This document shows positions 35,751 through 48,000 of a stretch of DNA of 64,000 bases, piece by piece. The notes beneath the pieces are model-generated. The model had not been told where the DNA came from. It did no database searches and was given only the letters and a program-made list of their open reading frames with translations. Source of the stretch: Streblospio benedicti (Eukaryota; Annelida; Polychaeta; Spionida; Spionidae); assembly GCA_019095985.1 (NCBI GenBank), contig CM032665.1, forward strand, positions 39,173,639-39,237,638, read 5' to 3'. Numbering within the stretch: the stretch's first letter is position 1; every line of letters starts with the position of its first letter. A program made the translations under genes and the position numbers.

Positions 35751-35756
35751 TTTATT
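35751..35756 (-). terminator. Poly(A) signal of the CP2/LSF gene
   Basis: TTTATT on the + strand reads AATAAA on the - strand. It would give the CP2 transcript a 3' UTR of about 3.7 kb. Confidence 0.4.
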
Positions 35757-38700
35757 TTACAATGTGAAGATCTAACCAAAATTAGACCAACAATATTATT
35801 TCAAAATTTTATACAATAGGCGTGCAATGCTTAGATATTGTTGGGAACAAAAGTTAATAATTTAAATGCTGCAACGTACTTGAACAAAGTGATGAAATTT
35901 TGCCCTAGTTCGGTAATAACAAAGCTTTCAACATAAAGCCAATTGTGTTAATGACATTTAGGCTTATATGTAAGCGCATTACGTTTTTCAGTTTTACAAA
36001 CATTTCACCGATATTCAATATCTGACATGATAGGATAATGATATAAAAAACTAAAATGCTCAGAGCATGGTCCCTAAATGAACATCAAAGGTAAATTAGT
36101 GCACTACATTTTTCAAACACTATGCAATAACTAAAACTTTAAACAACTAACGCAGCATTTAAAAAGCAGTAACCCATCTGCAAGAATAAAGTGATTTGAT
36201 TATAAAGATTGAGTTGAAGTTGAAATGAATTCTTCTCATCGTAGTAAACTTATTGTTTTAAAAGTGGGCAAGTCTAACCATTTACCACTATAGGCATGTT
36301 ATAGTCACCATTCTATTACTACTGTAAACCTAGAATATTTCGTGGCTATTAACTTTTGCGATTTTCTCCTATAAAATATTTTGCGACTGTTTAATTTTGC
36401 GAGTTTGGTCCATCCTGAACCTACTTTACATAGTTTATTAATGTTTGCTGACTATTTAAGTTTGGATTTTTTCACCTACCCACGAAATTCGCAAATCAAA
36501 TCGTGCGCAAATAGTTATAGTTTTACAGTAAGCAATCTACTATCTTACAAATTCTAAAAATTAACAAAACAATTCTATCAATTCATTCTTGTTAAATCAT
36601 GCGATGCAAAACAAACCAATAAAATTAATGTAGAAACTATCAATTTCCAAATTATTTACAATTGGAACTGTTTAACTCGAGAACTCCAAAATTTTGGTTT
36701 ACTAGTTATATGTGATTACTTGATGCAAGGGAACTTGAAAGTAACATGTTATTTGCTCTAGTTATTCATAAATTTGAGTCATCAGAGCTTGAGGTAAACA
36801 GGTCCTACTATATTTACCATCAATAGCCATTATGGGAAATATGGAACATTAGCAGTTTCCATAATGGATTTTTTTAATATATATATATATATAAAATGCA
36901 TTGTCAACAAATGGAATGCAACTGGTGGTGCTATTAAACATGGTAAATGAATTGAAAACATACAAACGACCGTAAAAACTACAGAAGCGAAAATATTTGT
37001 AAGATGCACTACATTTTACTACAAAATGTATTATTGGATAGCACTGAGCAGTAGTCTATAGCTAATAAGGCGTTGCTTTTTACTAATTTTAACTAAAATG
37101 AAAATGGTTTGAATTGTTGCTTTTATGGTTTTCACAAGTATTTTCAATTTAAAATGCACATAATGTACAATATCACAGCAAATTACAAATTACGAGTATT
37201 TAACAATACAATTTCCAAGTCTTTCAAGTATTTCACAAAAAAATAGGCCAGGATGATTAAATTGGCATCTTTAATGTTACATTGCTGTCAAAGGAAACCT
37301 TTACGATGCCAACATATTTCACCTGCTTTGAAGAAAGCTACCTTATTCACTGGCAGATCTAGAATTTGGCGAAACAGTTGTGGGCAAAAGTAAAAATTAA
37401 ATGATCAGTATGCATGATGCCATAAGGCCCTATTGAGAACCGTCTAGTCAGTTCAGTATGCATGCACATTGCACCCCTGTGCTACCACTAGATCCACCAG
37501 GCTATTTTTTCTTCTTACCACTCCCTATTCTAACCGTCTCATTGCTGCTGCACATGTAAATGCATCCAAAAACCAGTTTCATATTAATTTCTTAGCCAAT
37601 CAGATGTTTATGGACAAAACAAAGTAAATTGTATATTCAGATCAGTCTAGCCGCCTTACACACATTAAGGCAATGCTAATCTGTTTTCAAGTCAACTATA
37701 TAACAAAAATATTTACACAATAAAATAATTTACAGATATGGCAACAACAATTTCAAATATTGAATATCCTAACTTTGTGAATAAAAAGCTGTTCAAGGTC
37801 AGACTAGGATAGACACCGACATTGGTTTTCCTGTACCTTATAAATCACACTGTGAACCTGTGTACAGTTGACACTTTTGTCTTTAATTCTTGGACTTAGT
37901 TCAGACGATAATTGTACAGATACTAGAAAAAGAAACTGGCCAGATTATAATTTCAAATAACAATCTATATGAATGATTTTTAGTATTCATAGATTTACAA
38001 AGAGGCTGTTGCAGTTGAATATAATTTCAAGGTGCACTTCTATATGATTTCATTGGTGCATATACTGAATACAAGTCATTAAGCGATCATGCAGTTAGTG
38101 ATAATTATGGACGAATATTTCTAAATTAGTATTATCTAAAATTTGTCCTAAATAAAAAATGACCAAGTGAAAGGTTGTATCAGCAGTTAGCTCTTTCACA
38201 TTAGAAATATTTCTTTATTATCCAAAATTCCAAAGCATTTCATACGCAGTCAGACCAGCTTAATTTGAACCTGCAGGGAGTTCACCATATTTTGAGCTAT
38301 TCAAAATTTTGCATTATCAAATAATGTAAAAGCATAATGAATGGAAATAGCTATTTTCTTGACATATCCATATTTCCACTGATCAAAGTTCAAAGACAAA
38401 CAAGACTAACAGTAGTAATAATACTGTGAGCATAGCTTATCTTATTATAGTTAGTTATTGCTAAATACAAACAATATCAATGCCCTTTCTTTTAGCAACC
38501 ATACAGTGTCACATATAAAATGAACATAAAAATACAAATCATACAATATTTCAATTTTCAATGCAGTACAGGTCACAACAGAAAATCAATGCTCTATAGG
38601 AATTTTACAGCAAAAAGTGGTCACCAATATCTTTAATTTAAAAAATGCTGGTAACTTTCTAACAAAAAAACAACAAAAACAATCGGCTACAGATGAAACA

Positions 38701-39466
38701 AATGTTTTGAATTCTAATTCTTCAAAAAATGTTTTGGATATTTTTGTATATGATACCTCGTATCTGCCAGCTATAACAAATCGGCAGTGCAGCGCTTTGA
38801 ATATCTATATAATCTGTTGCTTATGATTTTTTCATGACTAGAACATTTCATGAATCAGTCACATAAACTATGGTGTTATTTAGCTTTTCACAAAGTGCTT
38901 GTACATGAATAATTGGAAAATACATCCTAAACAGTAAAAATACACATAGTATGATTCACAAATGATAAACTGGATTTTTGTTGAAGCTATTTTCACCGGT
39001 TAGCACTGATAGTTAGACAGTAATGTAAAAAAGAACATATAGCTAAAGAATATGCCCCATTCTTTCCCTGCAAAGCAAACTTACATTAAACTTCTTTTCC
39101 TAAGAATGATAAAAGTGATATTTCCTCAAGTTATTTTGTCATCTCAATGTTCACCATTATTTGTTCCATTTCTCTATTTTTGGTATCTCAATGTTCACCA
39201 TAATTTGTTTCTTCAATGATTAAAAGTCTGCAATGTTTTACACAGTACTTTTGTATGTGTCACTCAATAAAATCCCTGTATTTTCCTTAAGTAGAGAGTT
39301 CACTCTCCTGAACAATGCCATTATGATATTAAGAACATGATACACAGTTTAACAAATGCAAGCAGAGATCAGGCCTTTTCTCACGTTTATGTCATAAATG
39401 CCAGAGTTAATAGAAACGAACACCAACAGTACCAGTAGTTTCTGAAGATGACGATGACAATGACTA
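35757..39466 (-). other. Presumed 3' UTR of the CP2/LSF gene
   Basis: 3.7 kb of AT-rich sequence without coding potential on either strand (the 38617-38826 frame is low complexity). Contents seen: a MITE at 36322-36528, an (AT)n run near 36877-36893, a decayed 'GGCAGATCTAGAATTTGG' repeat near 37357, and a 44-base tandem repeat of 'ATCTCAATGTTCACCAT' at 39140 and 39184. A shorter UTR is possible, since many AATAAA-like words occur. Confidence 0.4.
36322..36528. mobile_element. MITE with TA-flanked CTGTAAAAC ends
   Basis: CTGTAAACCTAGAATATTTCG at the left is mirrored by CGCAAATAGTTATAGTTTTACAG at the right, each flanked by TA. Inside, 'TTTTGCGA' and 'TTTTGCGAG' words repeat. 207 bases, non-coding, inside the presumed CP2 3' UTR. 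Confidence 0.75.
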
Positions 39467-42040
39467 CTATAGGATCTCCTTCAATACCACCACATACTCT
39501 ATATTGTCTTTCGTTTCATCTGAAAAGCAAAAAATAAAGGCTTTTCAAAATATTGAACATAAGGTTGTTCTTCTTATATTTAGTTAGCTTATGACAAAAT
39601 TGTATTCTATCAATAATTTTGCTTTTGCTTTTGTTGTGTGAATTATATTCATATTATTCTGTCTATCACACTTTGGTGAAACTGAGGAAAAATCATCTTC
39701 AATATGTGCGTGCAAAGGAGAGTGTACATTTGCATATATATGATAAAAGTTTTTCACTATTTTAACATGCTTGCTTGAGTGTGCAGCTGAAAATCAATCA
39801 TTTTGACCCTATACCTGGTAACCAGACAATGTGGGTTTAACAGGGCAATATTTTGTGCGAGATACAAGAAAGCTGTGCTGCGAATGAGGGTTGCAACCAG
39901 TTGATTTCATGATTACATACACTCAAAAGCTTGCGCATAAATGTAACTAAGACAAAAAACAACAAAAAAACCAACATGAAAATAGAATGTAAAAATTTCC
40001 AGTATTCTGGGTTCCTTCATTCATGATATTAAAACAAGAATTTGAAAGCTACCTATAGAAACCAAAACTCACTAATTTTTTGTCGAGACTTTCGAAAGTC
40101 TCACCAAAAAATGAGTGAATTGTGGTTCCTATAGGTAACTTTCAAATTCTTGTTTTAACATGAAAATAGCATTTTAGGGGGGAAACAGGTGTGACGCACA
40201 CACCTCCTGCGGCCCTGGACCTGTCAGGATATGTATTCTGCAGGGTTTGGTTTTTGTTTTAATTACGAGGTGGCTAAAACTGACAAAACCTGAGGTGGTT
40301 AAAGGTGTACGAAACTGTACAAAACTCGTACAAAACCTAGATAACAGGGTAAAACCTGGATAAAACTGGACATAACCCAAACTATTGCTCACCTTGTGTG
40401 ACATCGATGGAGTAGCGCGCCTGGTCGGGCAGGTTGCACACGACGGGGTCGGTGACGAGCACGAGGACGCCGGCGGAGCGCGTCTGGATGAAGAGCTCGG
40501 TGAGTTGGTGCGGCGCCAGCAGGAACAGGCCGGCCACCGCCTCGCGCAGCGCCGGCACCGACAGGTGCTCCAGGTACAGCGCGTGGTACACTGCAACGCG
40601 ACAACGGCGGCGGTCAGACCCAATCATACACCAGTTTTCTTATCGCTGTCTCAATGAAATGTTTGTGTACGATCGTAGTACCCCAGGTGGTGTTTATCAA
40701 GGTGTCTCAAACTAGTTACTACAATTTTTACTGGCACATGGTGCAGCCTCGATCAACCAAAGATTTGTAATGTACAGCGTAGTAGAAAAGTAAATGATAA
40801 AGACTGATACTGTTTGTCTAAATTTTTCCCAGCATGCAATTGTTTGTAGCCACCAGCTGGTTTTAGACAGGAACTACGATTAGAAAAGAAACGTACAAGC
40901 AACCGTGGTGTGGAGTCGTCCGAGACGGCTATCTGTGTTGTCTGGTGTGTGTGGTGTGTGTACAGTTGACTATGTTAGTAATATTGTGCTTGATTTAGCT
41001 TGCTCAATCCTATAATTGAGTGTGCCTCTGGACTAATGAGAATGCTGTGATGGCGATGATTCATGCACTGAATGATAGAACATTCAATATCTCCCATTGC
41101 CATGAGAAAACAAGCTTTAAACTTTTGTATTCATTAGATAGGTGATGCAATGATAAGTGCTAACGATCATACCGTCTTTGCGCTTGAGTTCGAGGTGGCG
41201 TGTGCGTGCCTTCTTGGCGTACATGCGGCAGTCGTTGTCGGCCTGGTCGCTGTCATCGTCCTGCGCCAGCTGACGCTTGGTGGACGACAGACTCATGCTG
41301 CTCAGACGTGATGAGGCTACACAACACGCAACATAGCAGTGCTAGAAATTAACTTTACAGAGCACATTCCAAGTACGGTGATTCTGAAAAAAGCCAGGCC
41401 TTAGTAAAGTAAAGTAGCCTGCCTTGAAATTGAACAGAACAATGTTAAGATGAGGGTCGACAAGAGGCAGCTAAAAGGCAGCTAAAATGAACATGTAAAT
41501 TACATACACAAATACAAAAACACTGTTATCACTATATTTGTGTATCTTTCATGTGAAAAGGGTTTTTAACTTTGCCAGAGCTTCCCATTTCCAAACTTCC
41601 CCCAAACCCTAATACTATCAATATAGACTTGATTTGTACTGAATAATGTGTTACAAAATTTTCTGTTGGTGTTTTAACTTGTTAGTAACTTGTAAGACTG
41701 AGAAAAAATTACTGATCATGGGTTCACAAAAACAAAAAACAAAAACAGTTTTCCTACCTGAGAGGACAGTGTGTATTGGGCTTGGTCCACCACCACCACC
41801 ACCTTCCTTTGCCAGGTTGTCAACTGGTGAGGGGCTGTGGCTTTGGCTGGGAGAGCGCTGCTCCATTGAGCCGGACTCTGGACGATCCGCTGAAGGTGGT
41901 GACACACCCTGTGGAATGGTGAATGAAGCTGGCAAACCTGACGCTGATGATGTCAGGATGCTAGCGACGGAATACTGCTGCTGCTGCTGCTTCTGATGGT
42001 GTGGGGACTTTTGGTGTGGGGACTTTGAAGGGGATGTACG

Positions 42041-42092
<52 letters not shown>

Positions 42093-45000
42093 TTTTGATG
42101 CCTTGCATGCTGATTAGACGAGTTGGCAGTGACAGTGTAAGTGACATTGCCTGGCTCCGATGAGGGAGCCATGATGGCCACTGTCGATGACGCTGAGTGT
42201 GGATTGGACAACACGATCAGACCCTGGTGCTGCGACAAATGTTGTTGAGACGCTGAGCTGCTCTGCTTGAGAGCCTGTTGGTGATTGGGGGATGCCACAC
42301 TGCTGCTCGCTAGCTGATTGATCAAGAGCTGCTGTGATGCTGAGCTCCTATTTGGCGACGACGTCAAATGCTGATGTAGCGTCGGTGAGTGGTGACTGGC
42401 AGGCAAGCTAACTGACGTCATACTGTTCAACATCTGACTGAGCGACGTGGTGATATTGTTGAGGCTGGTAGCGGACACGGCCAGCGGTGAGCTGTAGATG
42501 GCCGATACTTCGGGACTGTAGCCCGAAGTCGCGTGCGACAGGTGTGACGGACTGTAGGTGGCGCTACTGGCAGCGATGGAATACGCGTCAAGCAGCTCGG
42601 CTGGTGTGAAGTCGCCACCACCGTGATGATGTGCGATCGATGACGATGGTGATGAGAATGGTAACGTCGCGTCGCCACCGCCGTCGTGTGAGGACGGTAA
42701 TTCGAATGGCGTGGTGCCTGCTGTGGAATGGTGGTGGTGCGGCGGAGAGTTGTTGGAGATGTGGATGTGGCTGATATCCAGCACGGATGAGGCGGAGTCC
42801 TGACGCTCTGTGGAAAGCACATGGGATCAATGGAGGGAAATACTTGAACTGTTGTATAAAGTTATACCATATAAGTTACTGCAGTAAAATTTAAAAAGTT
42901 TTGACTTAGAACAATTACCAAATTTTCTAATTCTAATTAATTTCTAATTAATTAAATAAATGTAAACATCCAGCTAAGGGACCCTCGCCTCTTAAATGCT
43001 ATATATAAATGTAACGTACACAATTCACTGTTTTCATACTTATACCAGATGACTGGCATGCTTGTTACTACACATCTTTCTCAACTTTCTGGGGAGCATA
43101 CAGCAATTTTATACGCTATTAAAGAACTGTTCATTTACCTTTTTTTGAATGTTGACAGACAAAAATCGTGAGCTTTGGACGAACTTGTCTGAAACAATCA
43201 ATACAACAAATTTATCATGTTCTTGCCATGCAATTCACAAATAAATAACACAGCAAAATCCTTTCAAATAATTAAATATTCAATTTTAATTTAATTGCTG
43301 GCTTATAAAGACAATAATCGATAAAGAGATAATAGCAATATCATAATATGAGGCATGCAGAAGGTGCTATGAACTTACTTGTGTTGCAGAGCATTATTGA
43401 GCCTTATTCCATCCGCTAAACCACAGATTTGAATCAAGTCATCGCGAGAAAGTTTCAGCAAATCAGCTCCTGAAACAAATTTCAACATTAAAAAAAAATG
43501 GTGCAAAAACACAAGAACTTGTAACATATATATAAAAAAATTGTGTGTAATTGAAACAATCATTGAGGCTATCATAATAAACAATGGAAGAAAAATATAT
43601 ATCAAAGAACTCACCGGTAAATTGTTCAAAGACTTTGACAAAAGCAGAGAATCTGTTAGCTTTCAGCCAATCAGCGACCTCAGTGTCAGTTGCTTCCACT
43701 GATAAAGAGTCTATTGTGACCTATTTACAAAAAGAAACAATTAAACTCAAATTCAAAAACAGCACAAGTCCTAAGAATATCAAAATGTTCTTATTGCTTT
43801 TCAAAAGATAGAAATGATTTATACTTACTTCCATGGTACTTACGTCAAGAGATTTTACAGATTTTCTAGCTTTTTTCGCTGAATTATTCTTGCCTTTCTT
43901 GTATGTCCTTCAAAGAAAAAATAGAGAAGAGTGAAACTAGATCAGCAAACGTTCAAGGAACGTATGAATTTCCCATGGGGAGGGGGGGGGGGGGTTGGGG
44001 GTGGTGTCTCCCTGCTTGCACTCACCCCAGCGGTACCTAAAGGCACCGCATACTCGGCTTCGCCAAGTACATTGGCATATCATCCTATACCATTTCACGT
44101 TTTGGCTGTCAAAAGCTTCATCGTACAAGTCATTTGTTTGGGGTATAACGGCGGTACCATCATGTTTAAAACTAGATAACTATATCCGCATAAGGAATCA
44201 TCATGCACAATTTATTTTAGTGTTATGTTTTTATTTGAAGAGAATATAAAGAAGTTTCATTTTGCGAGCATATTAATCTGCACTCACTGCGGCCATTTTT
44301 ATGCCCATAGGAGTAAATAAACAAGAGGACCATAAGGGTCCTAATATCGCTCACCTGCATGTGTAAATTTGGCTTTAAAATTAAAGATATTGCTCAGTTA
44401 AAATCATATTTTTTCTGTAAAACCCAGTATCAATAGGCGATGCCTTATCCATTGCAAGTGTGATGAAAGTAATATTTATATTCTTCACATTTAATACTTA
44501 TTTCACCTTTAAAAAAACCCTTGCCGTCTCCTCAACTAAAACACAGGGTCACGTGATATTGCATAATCGAATGATTTTCGCCTGACATACTGTGGATTTC
44601 CAACGGCAGACATCCCATTTTACATCGAAGAGATAGGGGACTTCTTACGTGCACCGTGCAAGTTACGTCTGACGAAAATCATTCGGTTGACATTTCTGCA
44701 TTCAAGTGTTTTGTGGCGTATATGCCGGCCTCGTATTGCGTGGTATTTAGATTGCTCTACATACTTTAATACGCTGTTTGAATGAAAGAGACTTTCAGAA
44801 TGCACTGAACACATCATAATGCTTCTGTACAAGCATACTTGTTCGGCGACTGAGCATAACCTTTAAGTGAGAGGTGCCCTGGTGAATGATGAAACAGGTT
44901 CTGGAAGCACATTTAGTGTTAAAAATATAAGAAGACCACCTCTCTATAGTTGATAGCAGTATCATAGGCAGGAGGACGTTATGATCATTTTTTTTAAATT

Positions 45001-48000
45001 ATTTTTCAATGTTATTATGGGGAGGGTACCCCCCGAACCCCCCGTTTTTTATTTCATAAGGCCGAGGGCCTACTCCCCCAGATGCTCCCCGGGCACTCTC
45101 AACTAAACCCAACTCCTGGGGGGCAAAACCACCCACACACCCCACCGGGTGTTACACGTTTTATGTTGGGTCACCCAGGTTAGGAGGAGTAAATTTTATT
45201 GTTGATGCAATTTCACACCAAATCATGAATGAAAGTTTTACTATGCTGCTCTGATTGGCTATGCGACATGTTTGACAGCTCAGGTCACCTCAAAATTGTT
45301 ATGCAAGAAGTCCGTCTCGGCCACTTAGAATGGAGGACTGGTGGGTGTGACATGATTTAACCAAATAGACGGCTTCATTAGCACTCTCGATCATGTGACT
45401 TTGACCGTTTACAGAGTACTTTAAAGCCGAGGGCGGTGCTTAACAAAAAATCATGAAAAAAGACTAGGTTTTTGACCTTGTCTCAAGGTCGGGCTGAGCC
45501 AATAAGAATTGGACATTTAGAGGTGTGTCAGAAAAAGCACCCTCACACAGTGCATATCAGTCAAAAACAATCATTTCCCCCAGGTTTCACCTGTGAAATA
45601 TTCATACAATCTACATGTCAGCATTTTCTAAAACACATGTCAAATCATTTGTGAATAGTAGAACTATACAACTCTAAACCTGGTACTTTTTCATCTAAAG
45701 TGAAACATTGTTTCGGAGGCACCTGATGGACACTTTTACATTCTCTTTCTGCTTTACCTCATTATCAAAGAAGCACCGCAAGTGGGGTGAATAACTTTTC
45801 CTTATGTAAGATAACAAGATTTTACTACATATCTATATTGAACCACTCACGTCTCGCCATCCATAGTTTTTTCACTGACATCGCAATTCGACCCACTTGT
45901 GGTATGATTTTCTGGTCCGCTGTTGGTCGAACTGGAACTTTCCGAGAGGCATTGAAAATTCCGTACATTTTTCCCTTTCCCGGACTTTGTGTTGATTTGG
46001 GATTTTGAGGATTCCTCCAACTCTTGTTGTCTCAACTGCTCCAGGTAGCGAATAACTTGGTCAAGCGGAATCTGACGAGACGAATGAATGGAATTTGAAA
46101 TGTCAGATGCACCTTGACTACAATGGTTTGCAAAAGAATTGTGGAAATGACAGGGCTGTATATTAAAAACAGCCTTGTGGTTAAGTATAATCACTTATTT
46201 TTTATTCTTTTTCATAGTTATCGTCTTAAACCTGGTCTATAATATTTCAAACCAACTATCATTGAAACATGCCATCTTCCAAACCCTAATTTACGGCAAT
46301 ATAATAATGATGTCTTAAGTGGTCTGGACAAGAACATCAAAAAATGAGTTTAAATTAACTTGCATCATGTACATAGATTACCTCAGTAAGTACAGTGCAT
46401 TCATAAGATGGTTGGTATTTTTCTTTGTCTGAAGGTGGTCTTTTTTCCAACTTTTCACGGTCCGTCTTAATCTTTCGATCAGCTCCTTTGGGCTACAATA
46501 AATGTAGAAATACAAGTTCTGGTCTAGTATACATTACCAGAGTGTCTACAACTTTGTAGGAGAGAAAAATAAGAACTATTTAAGACCTTGGATGAAAAAT
46601 ACGACAATTTATTAAAATCAACAATACAACTTCAAGTGCATGTATGTTGCCTCAAAGGCGATAAAAACATGAGTAAAAAAGAAAAAAAAGAAAATAACTA
46701 CACTGTATGATCAACGAAAAAGAGAAGGCTACTTCAAGCAAAATAAGACTTATTTTAAAATTAGACCCGCAACCAGCTTGATATATCAAGTTAGAATGTT
46801 TGTTCTGTTCAAAATATGTCAACATGTAAAAAGATTTCATGTAATAATTGCAACCAGACATAGCTACATACAAAATTAGTAGGTAGGAATGTAGGTGAAG
46901 TAGCCAAGAAAAGTCTTTTATGTAACATATAATATTGAATTTCTATGACTTTTTGTGCTATCAGGGCTTGTAAACGACTTCATTTGGCTACTTATTCAGC
47001 TGAGTCTCATGGTACAAACATCTGAACAAACTTAATTTTTATAAATATTTGGTACAAATGTATTAGGAAATACTCATGAAGATACCTTGAAAACTTTGAC
47101 TTGGCATGATGCGCAGTGCAGGAGGCGAGGATTGTGGTCATCATGGTTGTAGGTTTCTACCTGGATCCGGAATGACACTCCCTTTTCTCCTCCATGCCGT
47201 TTGGCTGTGAACTCTGTGCTGATACAATGCACCTGACACAGAAACCACAACAGTTTGACATTTCAATGGAACAAAATTTAGTAAATTCATGAAAATATGA
47301 ACACTCAAACAATAAGCATCGCTGGAACAATTTGAGAATTCACTACAAACTATATTCATACATTTTAAGTGAAAAGGCTTCATCTACGTATGTATGCTGT
47401 AATCAGTCAAGGAACTACTTCGTAAAACAGGAATCATTGAAGCGAATATGCTTTGTGAAATGGTTGTCATTGAGTGAGACTACAGGTTGACAAGTCCAAA
47501 GGTCAACCAAAATCTCTAAAAGGCGCATTTAAATCCAACGATATGGACAATTAAGGTACCAAATCGTACCTATGAACAAAACGCTTTAAATTAAAGCACA
47601 TTCCAACTCAGTGTGATTACATTGACTGAGATATGAGCTGCCCAAGATGAGTGCTATCTCCATGGCAAACAACAGCAACTGGTGTCACTGAAGTGACGAG
47701 ATTTATGATTATTAATAATTTTCCTGCCATTGTCAAATTCAAATCTTCCAGTTTGTGGAAAAATAGATATCTTCCTTAAATATAATAAAACATACAAAAA
47801 TAATACCTTCACAAATATTGCCGCTTCCTTGCTTGAATCCCAAACCACCTCTAAAGCATTCAATCGCGAGTTTTCCATTTTCACATCGAGCAGACCATAA
47901 GACAATGGGATATCTAATGACAAAATAAACATTGCAAATGATCACCACTTTCATGAACAACAACCTTACAATTAAATAACAGTGCTTCAGAAAAGACGTA

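Noticed and set aside
40385-40715. Open frames on the + strand over 40385-40715
   Set aside because: Antisense to the GC-rich CP2 exon 40590-40393, which clearly matches the C-terminal CP2 region.
42427-42822. Long frames in other phases over the CP2 repeat-rich exon
   Set aside because: Low-complexity His/Ser/Gln coding keeps several frames open; only the frame joined in phase to both neighbours is retained.
43931-44249. Small frames around the G13 run
   Set aside because: Low complexity and no homology; they flank a homopolymer in a CP2 intron.
44981-45150. C-rich patch 'GGTACCCCCCGAACCCCCCG' as a regulatory element
   Set aside because: Looks like a decayed repeat end in a CP2 intron; no paired end or conserved site could be shown.
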